From Torymus aiolomorphi (lineage: Eukaryota; Arthropoda; Insecta; Hymenoptera; Torymidae), in the NCBI GenBank assembly GCA_036365515.1, contig CM070874.1, positions 64,561,583 to 64,625,582 of the forward strand: a stretch of DNA of 64,000 bases, read 5' to 3'. Of this stretch, positions 49,893 to 61,300 are shown one piece after another (position 1 is the stretch's first letter; each line of letters starts with the position of its first letter). A model generated the notes under the pieces. The model searched no databases. It was not told the origin of the DNA and saw only the letters and a program-made list of their open reading frames with translations. The translations under genes and the position numbers were made by a program.

Positions 49893-50060
49893 GATATCAC
49901 GGTCAAAATAATACTGAAGGTATCGCTAGTGATATCACAGTCAAAATAATACTGAAGGTAACGTTAGTGATATCGCAGATCAAATACTTATAAAAGATGC
50001 TATCACAGTCAAAATAATAGTAAGGTGTATAAAAGTGATATCACAGTCGCAGAGTGTTTC
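49893..50060. repeat. 38-bp tandem repeat in the LINE 3' UTR
   Basis: GATATCACAGTCAAAATAAT units begin at 49893, 49931 and 49969, with further degenerate copies to about 50060. The unit core is GATATCAC(A/G)GTCAAA followed by ATACTGAAGGTA. Confidence 0.75.
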
Positions 50061-50342
50061 CACAATTAAAGTTATATAATAATACTGAAAACAGTAAGTC
50101 ACAGTGGCGAATACAATAATAAAAAACAATATTAACAATAAAAACATTTTGAAATGCCTATCAATCGAAAATACTAAAACTATAATTACACTAAAACTCA
50201 TGCATTCATCTAGTACATTCGTTCATCCAGTCATACTTATAGATTACAGTCATACAACTAACCTAAGAATACAAGACAGAACGAATCAATAGTATAAATG
50301 GGACAACACAAGAATACATGTATCTGTCCCTTTTGAGATGAC

Positions 50343-53118
50343 CTATTCTAGGTCAGATAAGTGCCTCTTTACTGCGCGCTTGAACCAACTCAGAGACGGT
50401 AAATTTCGAATCTCAGTGGGTAGGGAGTTCCATAAATGCGCTCCTCGCACCTGAAATGACTTAAATCCATACGATTTGCGCATCAGAGGGAGCTCAAGTT
50501 CTTTTATCACTCCTCTTACATTACCCCTGGGCACATATCTAGCAGAGACCTACTAAACAGTCCGGGACATTCATATGCACGATTTTGTACATCAGTACAA
50601 CCATGAAGTAGTGTCTTCTCAAATCGGTACGTAGCCAACCCAATGAGGTTCTGTGAGGAGTGATGTGATCATCCCTCCTAAGACCTACTACATACCTCAC
50701 ACCTGAATTCTGCAGGACCTGCAGTCGGATTCGCAGTTCCTGAGAAGAATTCAACAGTACGACAGAATAATAGTCCAGGTGTGGGAAGAGCAGTGCTTCA
50801 ACGAGCCGTTTACGAAGAGTCTCAGAAGTATACTTTCTGAAGAATCTCAGATGGTACATGATGCTATTGCATTTCTTAGTTATTTTATCTACCTGATTTT
50901 TCCAGGTTAGTCCAGAGTCCAGTACTACACCGAGACTCTCAACAGAATCGGAAAAGGGAACCTTTGTGCCACAGCCCATATCAATGCAGAGCGAGGAATC
51001 ACTTTTAACGCTATTAACGTATCGATTGCTACCGAAAACAATTGCTTTCGTCTTACCTGCATTGAGTTTGAGTGAGGCACCAGTTGCCTATTCCGAAACT
51101 GCCCTTGCAGCCCGCTGGATCAGTGCTATTCCAGTCCATCACGTCGAATTTGACAATAAACTTGCAGGTCATCTGCATATAATAGATGTTGAACACCCAG
51201 AGGGCCGAGAACCCCCGTCAGGTTATTGATATAGAGACAAAAAAACAAAGGTCCTAGTACTAACGCCTGTGGGACTCCTAAATTAGTACTGAGCCATGAA
51301 GACTCCCCAGAAAATTTAGAGGATACGCGTTGCATCCTGCCTTCAAAGTAGGAGTTAATCCACAAGAGGGCAGCCCTAGAGAACCCCATCAATCTTATCT
51401 TCTCGGAAGGTAGGATAGTGTCGAAAGCCTTGCTAAAATCAAACAGCAGAAGGATTGTCACCAGTTTTTTGTCCATGCCTGTTCTTATGTTGTCCATTAG
51501 TTTAAGTAGGGCCGTTTGCGTGGAATTGAATCGTCGAAAGCCAGTTTGTTTTGGGTCAAGTATTTTTGAGGTCTCAAGATGTTCCATCAGCTGTGAATGT
51601 GCCATCTTCTCCAGCACCTTCGAAGAAAGCAGAGCAAGGCGGAAATCTGAAGGAGATGATGGTGCCTTGCTTTTCTTCAGAGAAACTATGTTTGCCCTCT
51701 TCCAGAGGGCTGAGAAGACGTTGGTATTCAAAGAGGAGTTGAAGAGTTTGACCAAGAAGTTGCCGATGACTGGCAGTGTTTTAACAATAACACTTTGCGG
51801 AATGCTGTCCGCTCCGCGTGCCTGCGAAGAGAAGTGAGATATCGCAATAACTACATCATTAAAATTTATAGGTTTAAAGGAAAAACCCTCGGAATTACCC
51901 ATGGAGATAATTCTGCGACATATCTCACTGTCATCTCGCGGAGAAATCGAAACCCCGGCAAAACAGTTAATCTCATCCGGAGTAAATCCATTCAGATCCT
52001 CAGAGTGCTTGCATAAGAGCTCCAGGCCACGCAACTTTTTCCAAACATTACCATCTGATAGGGCATCTAAAAGTCTGGCTTGAAGGTAGGACGTCTTAGC
52101 GAGGTCAATTTGTTCGTTAAGTTGTTTCCGTAGTATGACAAATTCATCGTATAAAGCTTGCTGCCCAGTCCGCTTATATCGTCTATAAAGCGTGTTACAT
52201 CTATGGAGAAGCTGGGCTAACTCCGCATCAATCCACGGCAGTCTGGCCTTTTTAGGAACAACAAGTTTTCTCCGAGGCCAGGGTGTCTATAGCGGCCATC
52301 AGATTGGTGCAAAGACAGTCCAGAGCTTGCTCGGTGTCAACAACGTCAGTATCAAAGCATGTCCAGTCACAGCAGCCCAACTGAGCCAGGAGATATTCCG
52401 GGGCTATATTTTTGTAGTTTCTACAAGTAAAGTTGGTCTTTTTTGGCACAACTGAGTTGAACTTGATGGTAAGGTTGTGACCGCTGTGAAAGTTGGCTGG
52501 AATGTTTCGGCCGCTGATGATTGTGTCATTGTCGTCGACGAAGATGACATCAATCCAAGTGCCAGATTTTCTTTTAAAATGCGTGGGGCCGTGCTAGACC
52601 AGTTGCAATGGCAGTTCGGATGCCAAATTGCGAACAAACTTCGCATCATCATGTCTGCCACTTTGGAGGTCGGCATTGAGATCTCCCATGATTATTTTGT
52701 GACTATAGTCACCTGACACGGATCGCAATGTATTGACAAGATTCGAGTTTTTTAAAAAGACGATTTTTGGCGGTCTATAAATTACTGCAGCAAGAATAGA
52801 AGGATTTTTACAATCACTGATGGAGCAAAAAACAAATTCTGGCACTTTAGGTTCGCCCTTCCGTTCAGTGCCGGAGGTTGTTAGAACCTCACAGCGCAAG
52901 TGCTCTCTCACGAACAAGGCTACTCCTCCGCCATTAACATTGCGATCCTGCCTAATAACTTTAAAACCGGGGATCTGAATGATGTCATCCGAAACAGCCG
53001 AATCCAGCCAGGTCTCAGCAATACCAAGTAGGTCATAGGAGGGATCATCGCTAAGAAATTGACGGATTTGATCAATGTGAGCACGAAGAGAGTTCACATT
53101 GATAAAGCCCGCTTGCAA
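50343..53118 (-). pseudogene. LINE ORF2: APE endonuclease and reverse transcriptase
   Basis: The endonuclease (53118 to about 52300) shows GIAETWLD (E35), GGGVALFVR, VIYRPP and MGDLNAD. After a region with several frameshifts (52040-52600), the RT (52034-51126) shows LFDFSKAFDTI (first Asp), LGVPQALVLGPLFF and HLLYADDLQVY (catalytic YADD). The C-terminal part (50979-50343) has MYHLRFFRKY and AHLWNSLPTEIRNL, usual for CR1/Jockey-type ORF2 ends. A short deletion near 50550 shifts the frame. It would nick DNA and copy the element RNA at the target. Key catalytic motifs are intact, but the ORF is broken. Confidence 0.8.
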
Positions 53119-53163
53119 CCCGCCCTTTCTCCCTACATGCTTTCCAGTCGGAACCTCGTCTAG

Positions 53164-54906
53164 TCAATTAGCATCTTTGTTTTTTGACCCTTTTTTATTG
53201 TTGTTTTTTAACTTAGCTTTTTTTAAGTTTCTATTCTTAGCGGCTGCCGTTGTTTCGATATTACTGGAGTTCGCGACAACATTGTCATTGGGCGTCACAG
53301 CTGTTTGATTTTTTATCGCCTCTGTATTCTCATTCTTATAGGATGCCGCAATTTCTTGTAGATCAGTGGTCGTACTATAAGTAAATACTCGTTCACCATC
53401 ACGCATTTTGGCTAAGAACTACCCTCGCCTATGCCAAATATATTTAAATCCCAATTTGTTGGCTAGAGACTTAAGGTTTTGAAATTCTTTGTAAATCGCA
53501 CTTGGTAAGTATTCATTTATAAAAATTGAAGCCACAGGTAAGGCAGTGTTTTCACCAAAATGCGTGGGGTCTAAGTGTTGAGTATTTAGTCCAGTAATTT
53601 TATTCTTATTTTTCATGATTTGCCTGACTAGGTCACGACACGAAAGCCTAACTAGCAGGGCAGAGCCACCTCCTGAACCGCCTCGGACTTCCCTGGTCTC
53701 AGTGCCGTGCGTGCTGCCGACACTCTTATTAAGCTATCGAATGTCCGTGATCTCCGATTTGTCTATAGAAGACTGCACACTGCTCAGCACGGCGTGTGCG
53801 AAGTCAATACGCTCAATATTGGCAGCTGCAAAATCAAGAGCGTAGGAAATCACAAGCCCACTGTGCTGCTCAGCATGCAGACCTTCTTTACAGCTTGGAT
53901 CAGCCAAAGTGTTTATTAATTTTCCGGGGGGGTTGACAGAGTATGTTTTCGGAAATTGTGTGTTATCTTCGGAAATTGGCGTAGGTTCAGCTTGGTAAGG
54001 AGAGTCAGAGTCAGAGACGGTTTCCATCACGGTCGCCATGCCAGTTGTTAAATTACCGAAATTTTGATCAATAGAATGGAATTCCTCTAGAAGGTTTCCT
54101 TCAAGTCTTTTAAGTTTCTTTAATATCTTTTCGATAATCTTACTTTCTAATTTTGCTAAATTATCATGAATTATTCTATTAATATTATTTTTAAAATTAT
54201 TTAATTTATTTTTCAATATACTATTTTCCTCCATCAAGTCACACTGTTTGCTCTGCAACTCCACCAACTGGGAGTTTTGAGCGCGAGCTAGAGAATCGAG
54301 TTCGCGAGAACCATCACATACCGTCGTTATTTGTGTCTGTAATGCTGAAAGATAATTTACAGATTCACCCAGGTTATCAAGTTTGCGCGAAAGCGCCTCT
54401 ATAGTGGTAGTGAAACTTGAGGAAAGGAAAGAGATGGAAGAGTTAATCATAGAAAGCTGGCCTGCGATCGTGCTGGCTCCTGATTTTTGCGCGCAATTAA
54501 TGGTGGCCAATCCATTTGAGAGCGCTAATGTCTGCCTACGCATTCCCGGACCCATTGGTGACGGCGCGAATACAATGAGCTGTGAACGCGGTAGTTGCGT
54601 TGGTTTTTGGGCGCTACACTCACGCTACCCAAATACCTCTGCAGCCGATGAGTTCCCTTCTCCTTTACTTTCGGTGGAGGTGTTATGGACCGATGAGTTT
54701 AGAGTGGGCTCAGCACTTAGGCGCTTGTGCTGGATGGCGTCATATTTCTTTTGGCGCCGCTGTTCAATTAAACGGCACAAGTTACACGGCGCGTTTTTCT
54801 TCCTTCCTGCACATTTTGTATGGCACGGCTTTTTGCAATCCGAGCAAAAATTAATGCATGCGTTGGTGCGAAGGTTGATGGTATCACCGCATACAATGCA
54901 CTTCAT
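53164..54906 (-). pseudogene. LINE ORF1: PHD-type finger, coiled coil, FP-like C-terminal domain
   Basis: It starts MKCIVCGDTI at 54906. A Cys/His-rich PHD-like finger (CIVCGD, CINFCSDC, CHTKC, CNLC) is followed by a Ser/Lys linker. In a shifted frame (54555-53734) comes a long coiled coil (LSSSFTTTIEALSRKLDNLG, NKLNNFKNNINRIIHDNL). The C-terminal part (53616-53164) has FINEYLPSAIYKEFQNLKS and KLGFKYIW, resembling the Baculo_FP-type domain found in some LINE ORF1 proteins. One in-frame TAG follows HRRG, and the frame resumes at MRDGERVFTYST. Presumed RNA-binding or trimerising partner of ORF2. Confidence 0.65.
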
Positions 54907-55523
54907 GCTTGCGCTTGGAGCTATGGTGACCGAATTAAAAGTACAAATTTTCAGGCTTAAAGTAAAAGTTTGACGTACAAGTTTAAAAGTGCCGCCGCAC
55001 CCGATGGTAACTGGGTCTACGCACGCGGTGAACAGCGGCGCAACGGTGCAGCGGTGCAGTGCAGCAGTAATAGCTCGAACTTCACGCAGGCTACCAGCAG
55101 TGAGGCCAGGGGTTAAGCGATGGTAGTTAAGCAGTGCCTGGTGCTCACGAGCGCAGTGATAGAGTGAGGTTAGGGCTTCAGCGTGTCCAGGAAAAGGTCC
55201 CCGGCACATAAAACTGGAATGCAATGCCTCCAGTCTTTGGGCTGGGAGCTTGAGTGCCGTCTGGGGCCCCTTTTTTTAAAAGAATTTACTCCGAGGAGTA
55301 AAAGAATGGTTTAGTAAAGCCACAAATAGCGGGAGCTTAAGTGGACCGCATCTAGGGAAGACATAAAGAACGACAATGGGCAAGGTAACGGCGAATTCGC
55401 GAGCGAGCAGCAGCGAACACCAAGACCGAGCGTCATGAAATTCCGAGAAGGACGCACGAGGAGAGCTCCCAGTTCCGAAAGCAGCAGCATGATACCGCGG
55501 ACGAAAGCTCGAGCACAACAACA

Positions 55524-55853
55524 ATGCCGAAGGACGAAAAGGAGGCAAGCGCCACCGCTAGCCAGCAGCAGTCAAGCAGTGAGGAAGCGGAGTTACCAAT
55601 TTCGAAGCTAACGATAATTCGCACACGAAATCTGACGGAGGAGCTGACCGCCACAAAGAAAAGTTGCGAGGAAATCAACAGATATTTTGAAAAGAAGGTA
55701 GGAGACCACAAACGAAGATGGGAAGACAAAATGCTGCTCAGCCGAGAATGGAAACCACGCTCATACAACCAAAAGGAGAGGTTGGTGCAATTGATCGCGG
55801 AGAGAGATGAGAGAGAAGCCCGCAAGAAAGAAGAGGAAGAAAAAAGAAGATGA
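55524..55853 (+). CDS. Charged coiled-coil protein, 109 aa, end of the Gypsy remnant
   Basis: MPKDEKEASATASQQQSSSE opens a Ser/Gln/Glu-rich start, followed by a helical Lys/Arg/Glu-rich body (NRYFEKKVGDHKRRWEDK, LVQLIAERDEREARKKEEEE). The style matches the coiled-coil frame at 49.26-49.77 kb on the far side of the LINE. It may be the last piece of the same ORF, or a short separate ORF of the Gypsy element. No domain recognised. Confidence 0.4.
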   Translation: MPKDEKEASATASQQQSSSEEAELPISKLTIIRTRNLTEELTATKKSCEEINRYFEKKVGDHKRRWEDKMLLSREWKPRSYNQKERLVQLIAERDEREARKKEEEEKRR

Positions 55854-55860
55854 TCCAGCG

Positions 55861-56222
55861 AACAACCAGAAAGCGTAAAAGATGCGCACGTGAAAATTCG
55901 CGAACGAAACAGTGTGTAGATCAGTGCGCGGAAACAAAAACAAAACATTGAGATATAACACTGATAATTTAAGTTACAGTTTTAATAAATACAATAAACA
56001 TAGTTTAAGTTAACCGTTTCTCTTGCAGGGATAAAACGCGAATTATTAGTATGTAAGTGTTATATCAAAATGTAAAAAAAAAATGAGAAACTAAGTTACG
56101 TGAAAAAGCACGCGAAAGCACTGTAGGAATAAAATAAAAGGGGCAAACAAAAAGCCCATTGTCAAGCACGAATTGCAAGCGACCCAGGTCCGTTCGACCT
56201 CTCATTATATAAACAAATAAAC
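55861..56222. other. No gene seen; possible retroelement 3' end
   Basis: It contains an inverted pair, GATATAACAC (55952-55961) and GTGTTATATC (56057-56066), and an acceptor-like CCGTTTCTCTTGCAG. It could hold the Gypsy 3' terminus, but no LTR pair is present. Confidence 0.4.
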
Positions 56223-58117
56223 AAACCGCTACCAATTCATTGGCAATTAGCTTCCTCAAACTTTATTTATTGATGCCTTCGAAAAATGTTAAATGCCAAA
56301 ATTTAGAATTATTATACTTATCCATACTTACATAGTACTTTTCACATTTAAAAATATATCTCTTGAAATTTTAACTAAATATAGTCTTCAATGAGTTTAA
56401 TAGGTGGTTAAAATTTTAAGTCGATAAATAAAATATTTTTTGAGAAACTAATTTATGAAATATAAAAACGTTTTCCTTAATTACAAATGACAGAGTGAAG
56501 ATAATTTAAGTATTAAATACTATGTTAAGATATTAATAATACAAAATAACCTACCTACCTGGAGCGAAACTAACACACATCCACTGCACCATCTATAAGA
56601 ACCCCTTTCCTACATCCCTTTACCTCCAAATTATTGTACTTCAATATTCTGTATAATAGATAATATTTCTTGATGAAATTTAACAAATATGTTGCCTGTA
56701 CCACACACAAAACTGTCTATAAATTTTATGGTTGCATTTATAAAAGAGAAAACGCGATTAACATCGAAGTACAGTCAAAAGTATTGTTAAACGTATTTTT
56801 CGACCTCTAATTGGCCAGCGTATCTAGCTAATTTCATGTAGCTGTGAAGCGCGCTGTAAATTAACCTCAATAAAAAACAAAAGCAAGTGAACAACACGCA
56901 CGCGTAGCACGTGTCATTTCCATTTTCTAAAATACATATACCCGAAAAATTACGATTTGAAAAGAGGGCTAAATCAGTTTTAACCTCAAATATCTCTGAA
57001 AATAAACGAATTCTTTTACCCTAAGAACACATATAATAAATAATATACAAACTCTACATTTCCGCCAAATGTTAAAGAAATTAAAACAATTTTTCTCTAG
57101 TTATCATGCGACAAAGAAAATAACTTTATAAAATAGGAAAATTTTGAATATCAAAAAGTAATTGTACGATCTTGATGAAAATTCACATATATAATATCTA
57201 TATCACATACAAAATTGTCTATAAATCTGGAGCTGATTCATCGAGCCGTTCTTGAGAAATTACGATTTGAAAAAAAGTTAAAAAATTTTAACCTCAAATA
57301 TCTCTGAAATTTATGGATTAATCATTCTGCCCAAAGAACTCGACCGAGAGCTATCCAAAATCTATCTCCACAAGGAATTTTGAAAAGATTAAGACAATTT
57401 TACTCCCGTAATTGTTGGACATACAAAACTCATTTTTTTCATTTTTCAGATTTTACGTTTTTGTTAATAACAAAAGAACCGTGATAGCTAGCAAATTTTT
57501 TTTTTAGAAAATATAGGTATTTTAATTCTCTTTCGAATGCTACCGATCCGATTCAGATACATAGAGCGGTTCTCGAGAAATTACGATTTGAAAAAAAAAG
57601 TGAAAAAAATTTTAATCTCAAATATTTCTGAAATTTATGGATCAATCCTTTTGCCCAAAGAACTCTCTCGATTGGTATACAAAATCTACCCCTACAAAGA
57701 ATTTTCGAACCGATTAAGCCAATTTTACTCTAGTTAAGCAACGACAAAAAAAATCACTTCTTTTATAAATTATTTTTTCTCCAAAAATAATGAATAAAAA
57801 ACATAAAAATTGAGCAAATTATAGTACTCAATATTCTTCATAACCAAAAAAATATTCATGTCAGTATCTTTTTTTGATTTCGAAATATAACCTATTTACA
57901 AAAAATTACGTTTTCACCAATAACTTATGGCGAAATATAGCTATCGAATTTTCTTTTAAATTGTAGAGAATTTTATTCTGCATACAGAGAATTCATAATA
58001 TATAAACAATATTCGTTCTAAATATTAAAAAAATCAAAAATAAAAATTTTGAAAATTCAAAAATCACTATGAAAAAGAAAATTTAATTTTACAAGAATAG
58101 AATATTGACCCCAACTG

Positions 58118-58162
<45 letters not shown>

Positions 58163-58197
58163 CACACACACACACACACCACACACGCGCACGCACG

Positions 58198-58250
<53 letters not shown>

Positions 58251-58358
58251 TCTAAAATCATGTAATTCAAACTTCTATCACCTCTATTCGCGTTTCTAGA
58301 GCGATTTAACGAAACTTAAAATTTTACTATTACAAAGCTTTCTCTAGGAGGAAGCAAA
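56223..58358 (-). mobile_element. Helentron-like element, copy D (inverted)
   Basis: Read on the minus strand it starts GCTTCCTCCTAGAGAAAGC (one change in the stem) at about 58355 and ends GAGGAAGCTAATTGCCAATG then AATTGGTAGCGG at about 56223. A long CA array (58119-58248) occupies the same relative place as the TG arrays in copies A to C. Interior blocks (CCTCAAATATCTCTGAAA, AACAAAAGAACCGTGATAGC) match in reverse. At about 2.1 kb it is the longest copy. Confidence 0.55.
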
Positions 58359-61300
58359 GAAGGCATTTCGATCACTTGCCCTCGCTATTTCATCAACAAC
58401 AACAACCGTAACGCCCAATAACGCAATGCGACGATGATAAACAAAGTGCCTGGATAATAATACCGCAATATTTCTCGCTGCGCGCGGGATAACAATCGGC
58501 CGAGACAATTAACCACTCGTGAGAACGACAATTATTATTCCAGCGGTGCACTTGCGCTCACGCCTCTAATAACGAGCGCGACTTGTCAGTATAAGCGTCG
58601 CCGAGCGTCTCATACGTATATTCGATCGCAGTTGATATTACCGAGTGGAAAGCGCGCCGATGATCGATCGATTGATCGGCTGTTAGCGATAGCGAGCGGT
58701 ATAATAGATAAGCTAATGCGATTGTTTGGAAAGGGCGATCGCGAGGTGAGCGAGAGGTGACGTTGGTTGATGTTGTGTGTGGTTTAGTTGATCGAGAGCA
58801 GTTTATTACGGAGTGAAAGGAATGTGAAGGAAGAATGGATTTTTATGGGTGTGATGTTAAGGTTTGGGGTTCAATTTTGAGCTATTTGGTTGAGAAATTG
58901 TCGTGTAATTCTTCTCGATAGGATTTATAACGCGTTTTTCGAAATTTTTATTTTACAACTCAACGTTCAAATGTGTGGTCTCATGTACATAAGGTACTCT
59001 TTTAAATGTGAAACAATTTTTCTACAATATTTACGTTTCCATATGGCTAAATGCTTGATATTTAATGATATCAATTTTACTAAACGTATTGTAAATATAA
59101 AATAATGTATATAATTAACAGGTTGGATTGTAGCGTTTGACTTCGTAACCTGTTTTAATAATCCCTATTTTTATTATGCTTGCAACTGCATATAACAACA
59201 ATTCATTCTTTTTTTTATTGTGCGAACTGAATGGTACTGATCAATAAAGTAGTTTCCAATGCTCGTTCTCGTATTGAGAAAGGTCATAGGACTTTTACAC
59301 AGATAAAACTAGTTTAATTGAATGTTTACTTATACCTTGATCTGATATAAAACAAGTCTTGAAACGAAACAAAGTTTGCTTAATTTCAATTTTAGGTTTT
59401 TAAAATTAATTAAATATGTCAATAAATTATTGTTAAATGTATATCAAATGTAACACTCGATTTTATTACTATCATATAATCCACTCATTATTATATACTT
59501 TTCTCTTTTACAAAGCTATTAAAACTTCGTACATTTTAATACTCTCCTCTCTTTACACGCATTTTTTATTTTTCTCGCAAACCATTTCCAACTATCTTTT
59601 TCAAACCCGCTCTTCACTACAAAATCACGAAACACTTTCAACCCCGTTAAAAAAAACCACAACTCTCACGGTGACAAATTGCGCGCAAAGCTCGAGAAAA
59701 GCTGCAGAGCTATGCGCGGCAACCTTTTAACGCATTCGCGAGAGCGCATTCTTCGCGCCTCGTGCGAAGAACACAGACTCTCTCGCGCGCTCGTTTAAAA
59801 TGCAGATTAGACCGGCCGGCCGGCCGCGCAAAGCAAAGCCGCCGACAGAGAGAATCGCGCTCGCGAGCGACAATGACTCTGTCGAGCGCACACCTGGCCG
59901 CGAATGTGCTCGGAAAAGTGCGGATGGAGGTTTCTTCCGTTTCTGCGTGCGGTGCCAAGTGGTTTTGTGCACTTTTTCAGGCTGGTGTTGCTCGCGCCTT
60001 TTGAATGTATTAGGGGTTCCGGCAAAGAATTGAGTTGATGTATCGCTGTTACATGTAGTCAGCAGGATTAGTATTAAAAGCATTTTTATGATTTAGATAT
60101 TATTATGTGTGATGAGATTAAAATTTGGATAAAATACCGTTCATATTATCTTACAAGGAGAAAAATTTTGTGAAAAAGTTACTTTCTTGTCGCATGTGAG
60201 AAAAAGAGTCTGTAAAAACTAATATTTGAAATGTTACAAATGATTCTACGTTTCGTTGCCGTCATCTAAACATTGTCACTTTTAATACATTTCCAATAAA
60301 TTATTATGAATTTTACTATATTTGTAATATAATTATTACTATTTAGGTTAATTTTATAAAATCTATACTACTCGCGAATAAGAAATAGATTTTTTCTACC
60401 TACGTTTATACCCAGTGTAATGAAAAATTCCCCATTCCAAAGTAGAAATTTACCATTTTGGTCAAATTGGAAAATTTATATTTAAGTATTAACTAATATT
60501 CGTAATTTTTAAAGTATACGTTAAAAAGGGCGTATACAATTGCAAATTGATTGTAAACAATAAGCATTAAAAGTCTTGAATTGAAATTGTAATCTGTAAT
60601 ATTTTTACTTATCGAAATCAAAATCGCCACAACCAACCCAAACAACCATTCAAACCAATTTCACGCCAAAGATAACCCACCATCAGCACCACAAAGCCAC
60701 CCTCTTTCTTCTCCCGCCGCATATATATGCATCAACCCAGTCGCGCGTTAAATTCGCCGCTATGTACCCACACATACACCTCCTTACACTCGGCCGCTAT
60801 AGTCCTCGGAAATCGCTTATAGAAATTGAATCGCTAATCGGCGCGGTGGACCGCTGCTCGCTCGCGCGTTTACAGTTACACACTCCCGCGCGTATCGCGC
60901 GCACCGCCCATTGTTTCGCCGTTTTGCTGATAACCCACAAAAGCGTCCTATACGCGCGCATGCGCTTTCAATGGGCGATTGTACGCGCAGGCGCGGGTGT
61001 ACTGTTACGCGCGCTAGCGTCCAGCCTCTCGCCCGATCAGCAGCGTTTTAGCGCTTATTAGGCGCTCTCTGTGTGCGCGATTTTTCGAAAATTTGCATGA
61101 GAAACGCCGCGCGTGGGCACCGTTTTATAATGCGCGCGGTATACGCTACTGGGGTGTTTGACCAGCGGATTTGTGGAATAGTTTAGGAGTGTTCTCGAAG
61201 GTGCGGAAAATCGTCGCGCGCGGAGTGTGAAATTTATCATTTATTGTTCTGTTTAATGGTTCTGAAGTTTGCAACGTTGGAGTGCAACAAAATGAAAAAA

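Larger units (their letters stand above)
49766..55275 (-). mobile_element. CR1-like LINE, nearly full length, minus strand
   Basis: Read on the minus strand: a 5' UTR (about 54907-55275), ORF1 (54906-53164), ORF2 (53118-50343), a 3' UTR with a 38-bp tandem repeat, and a tail of (TATC)n (49766-49785). A microsatellite tail instead of poly-A, PHD-containing ORF1, APE endonuclease and RT fit the CR1/Jockey-like group; CR1-like is the best match. Both ORFs carry frameshifts and stops. It is inserted in the coiled-coil ORF behind Gypsy pol. No target-site duplication could be fixed. Confidence 0.7.
47285..55860 (+). mobile_element. Gypsy retrotransposon remnant, split by a LINE
   Basis: 47285-49250 is pol (RT, RNase H, integrase). 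49259-49765 is a Lys/Glu-rich coiled-coil frame, and 55276-55860 looks like the continuation beyond the LINE inserted at 49766-55275. Gag, protease and LTRs are not recognised. The 5' border is where the RT begins; the 3' border is uncertain. Confidence 0.6.
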
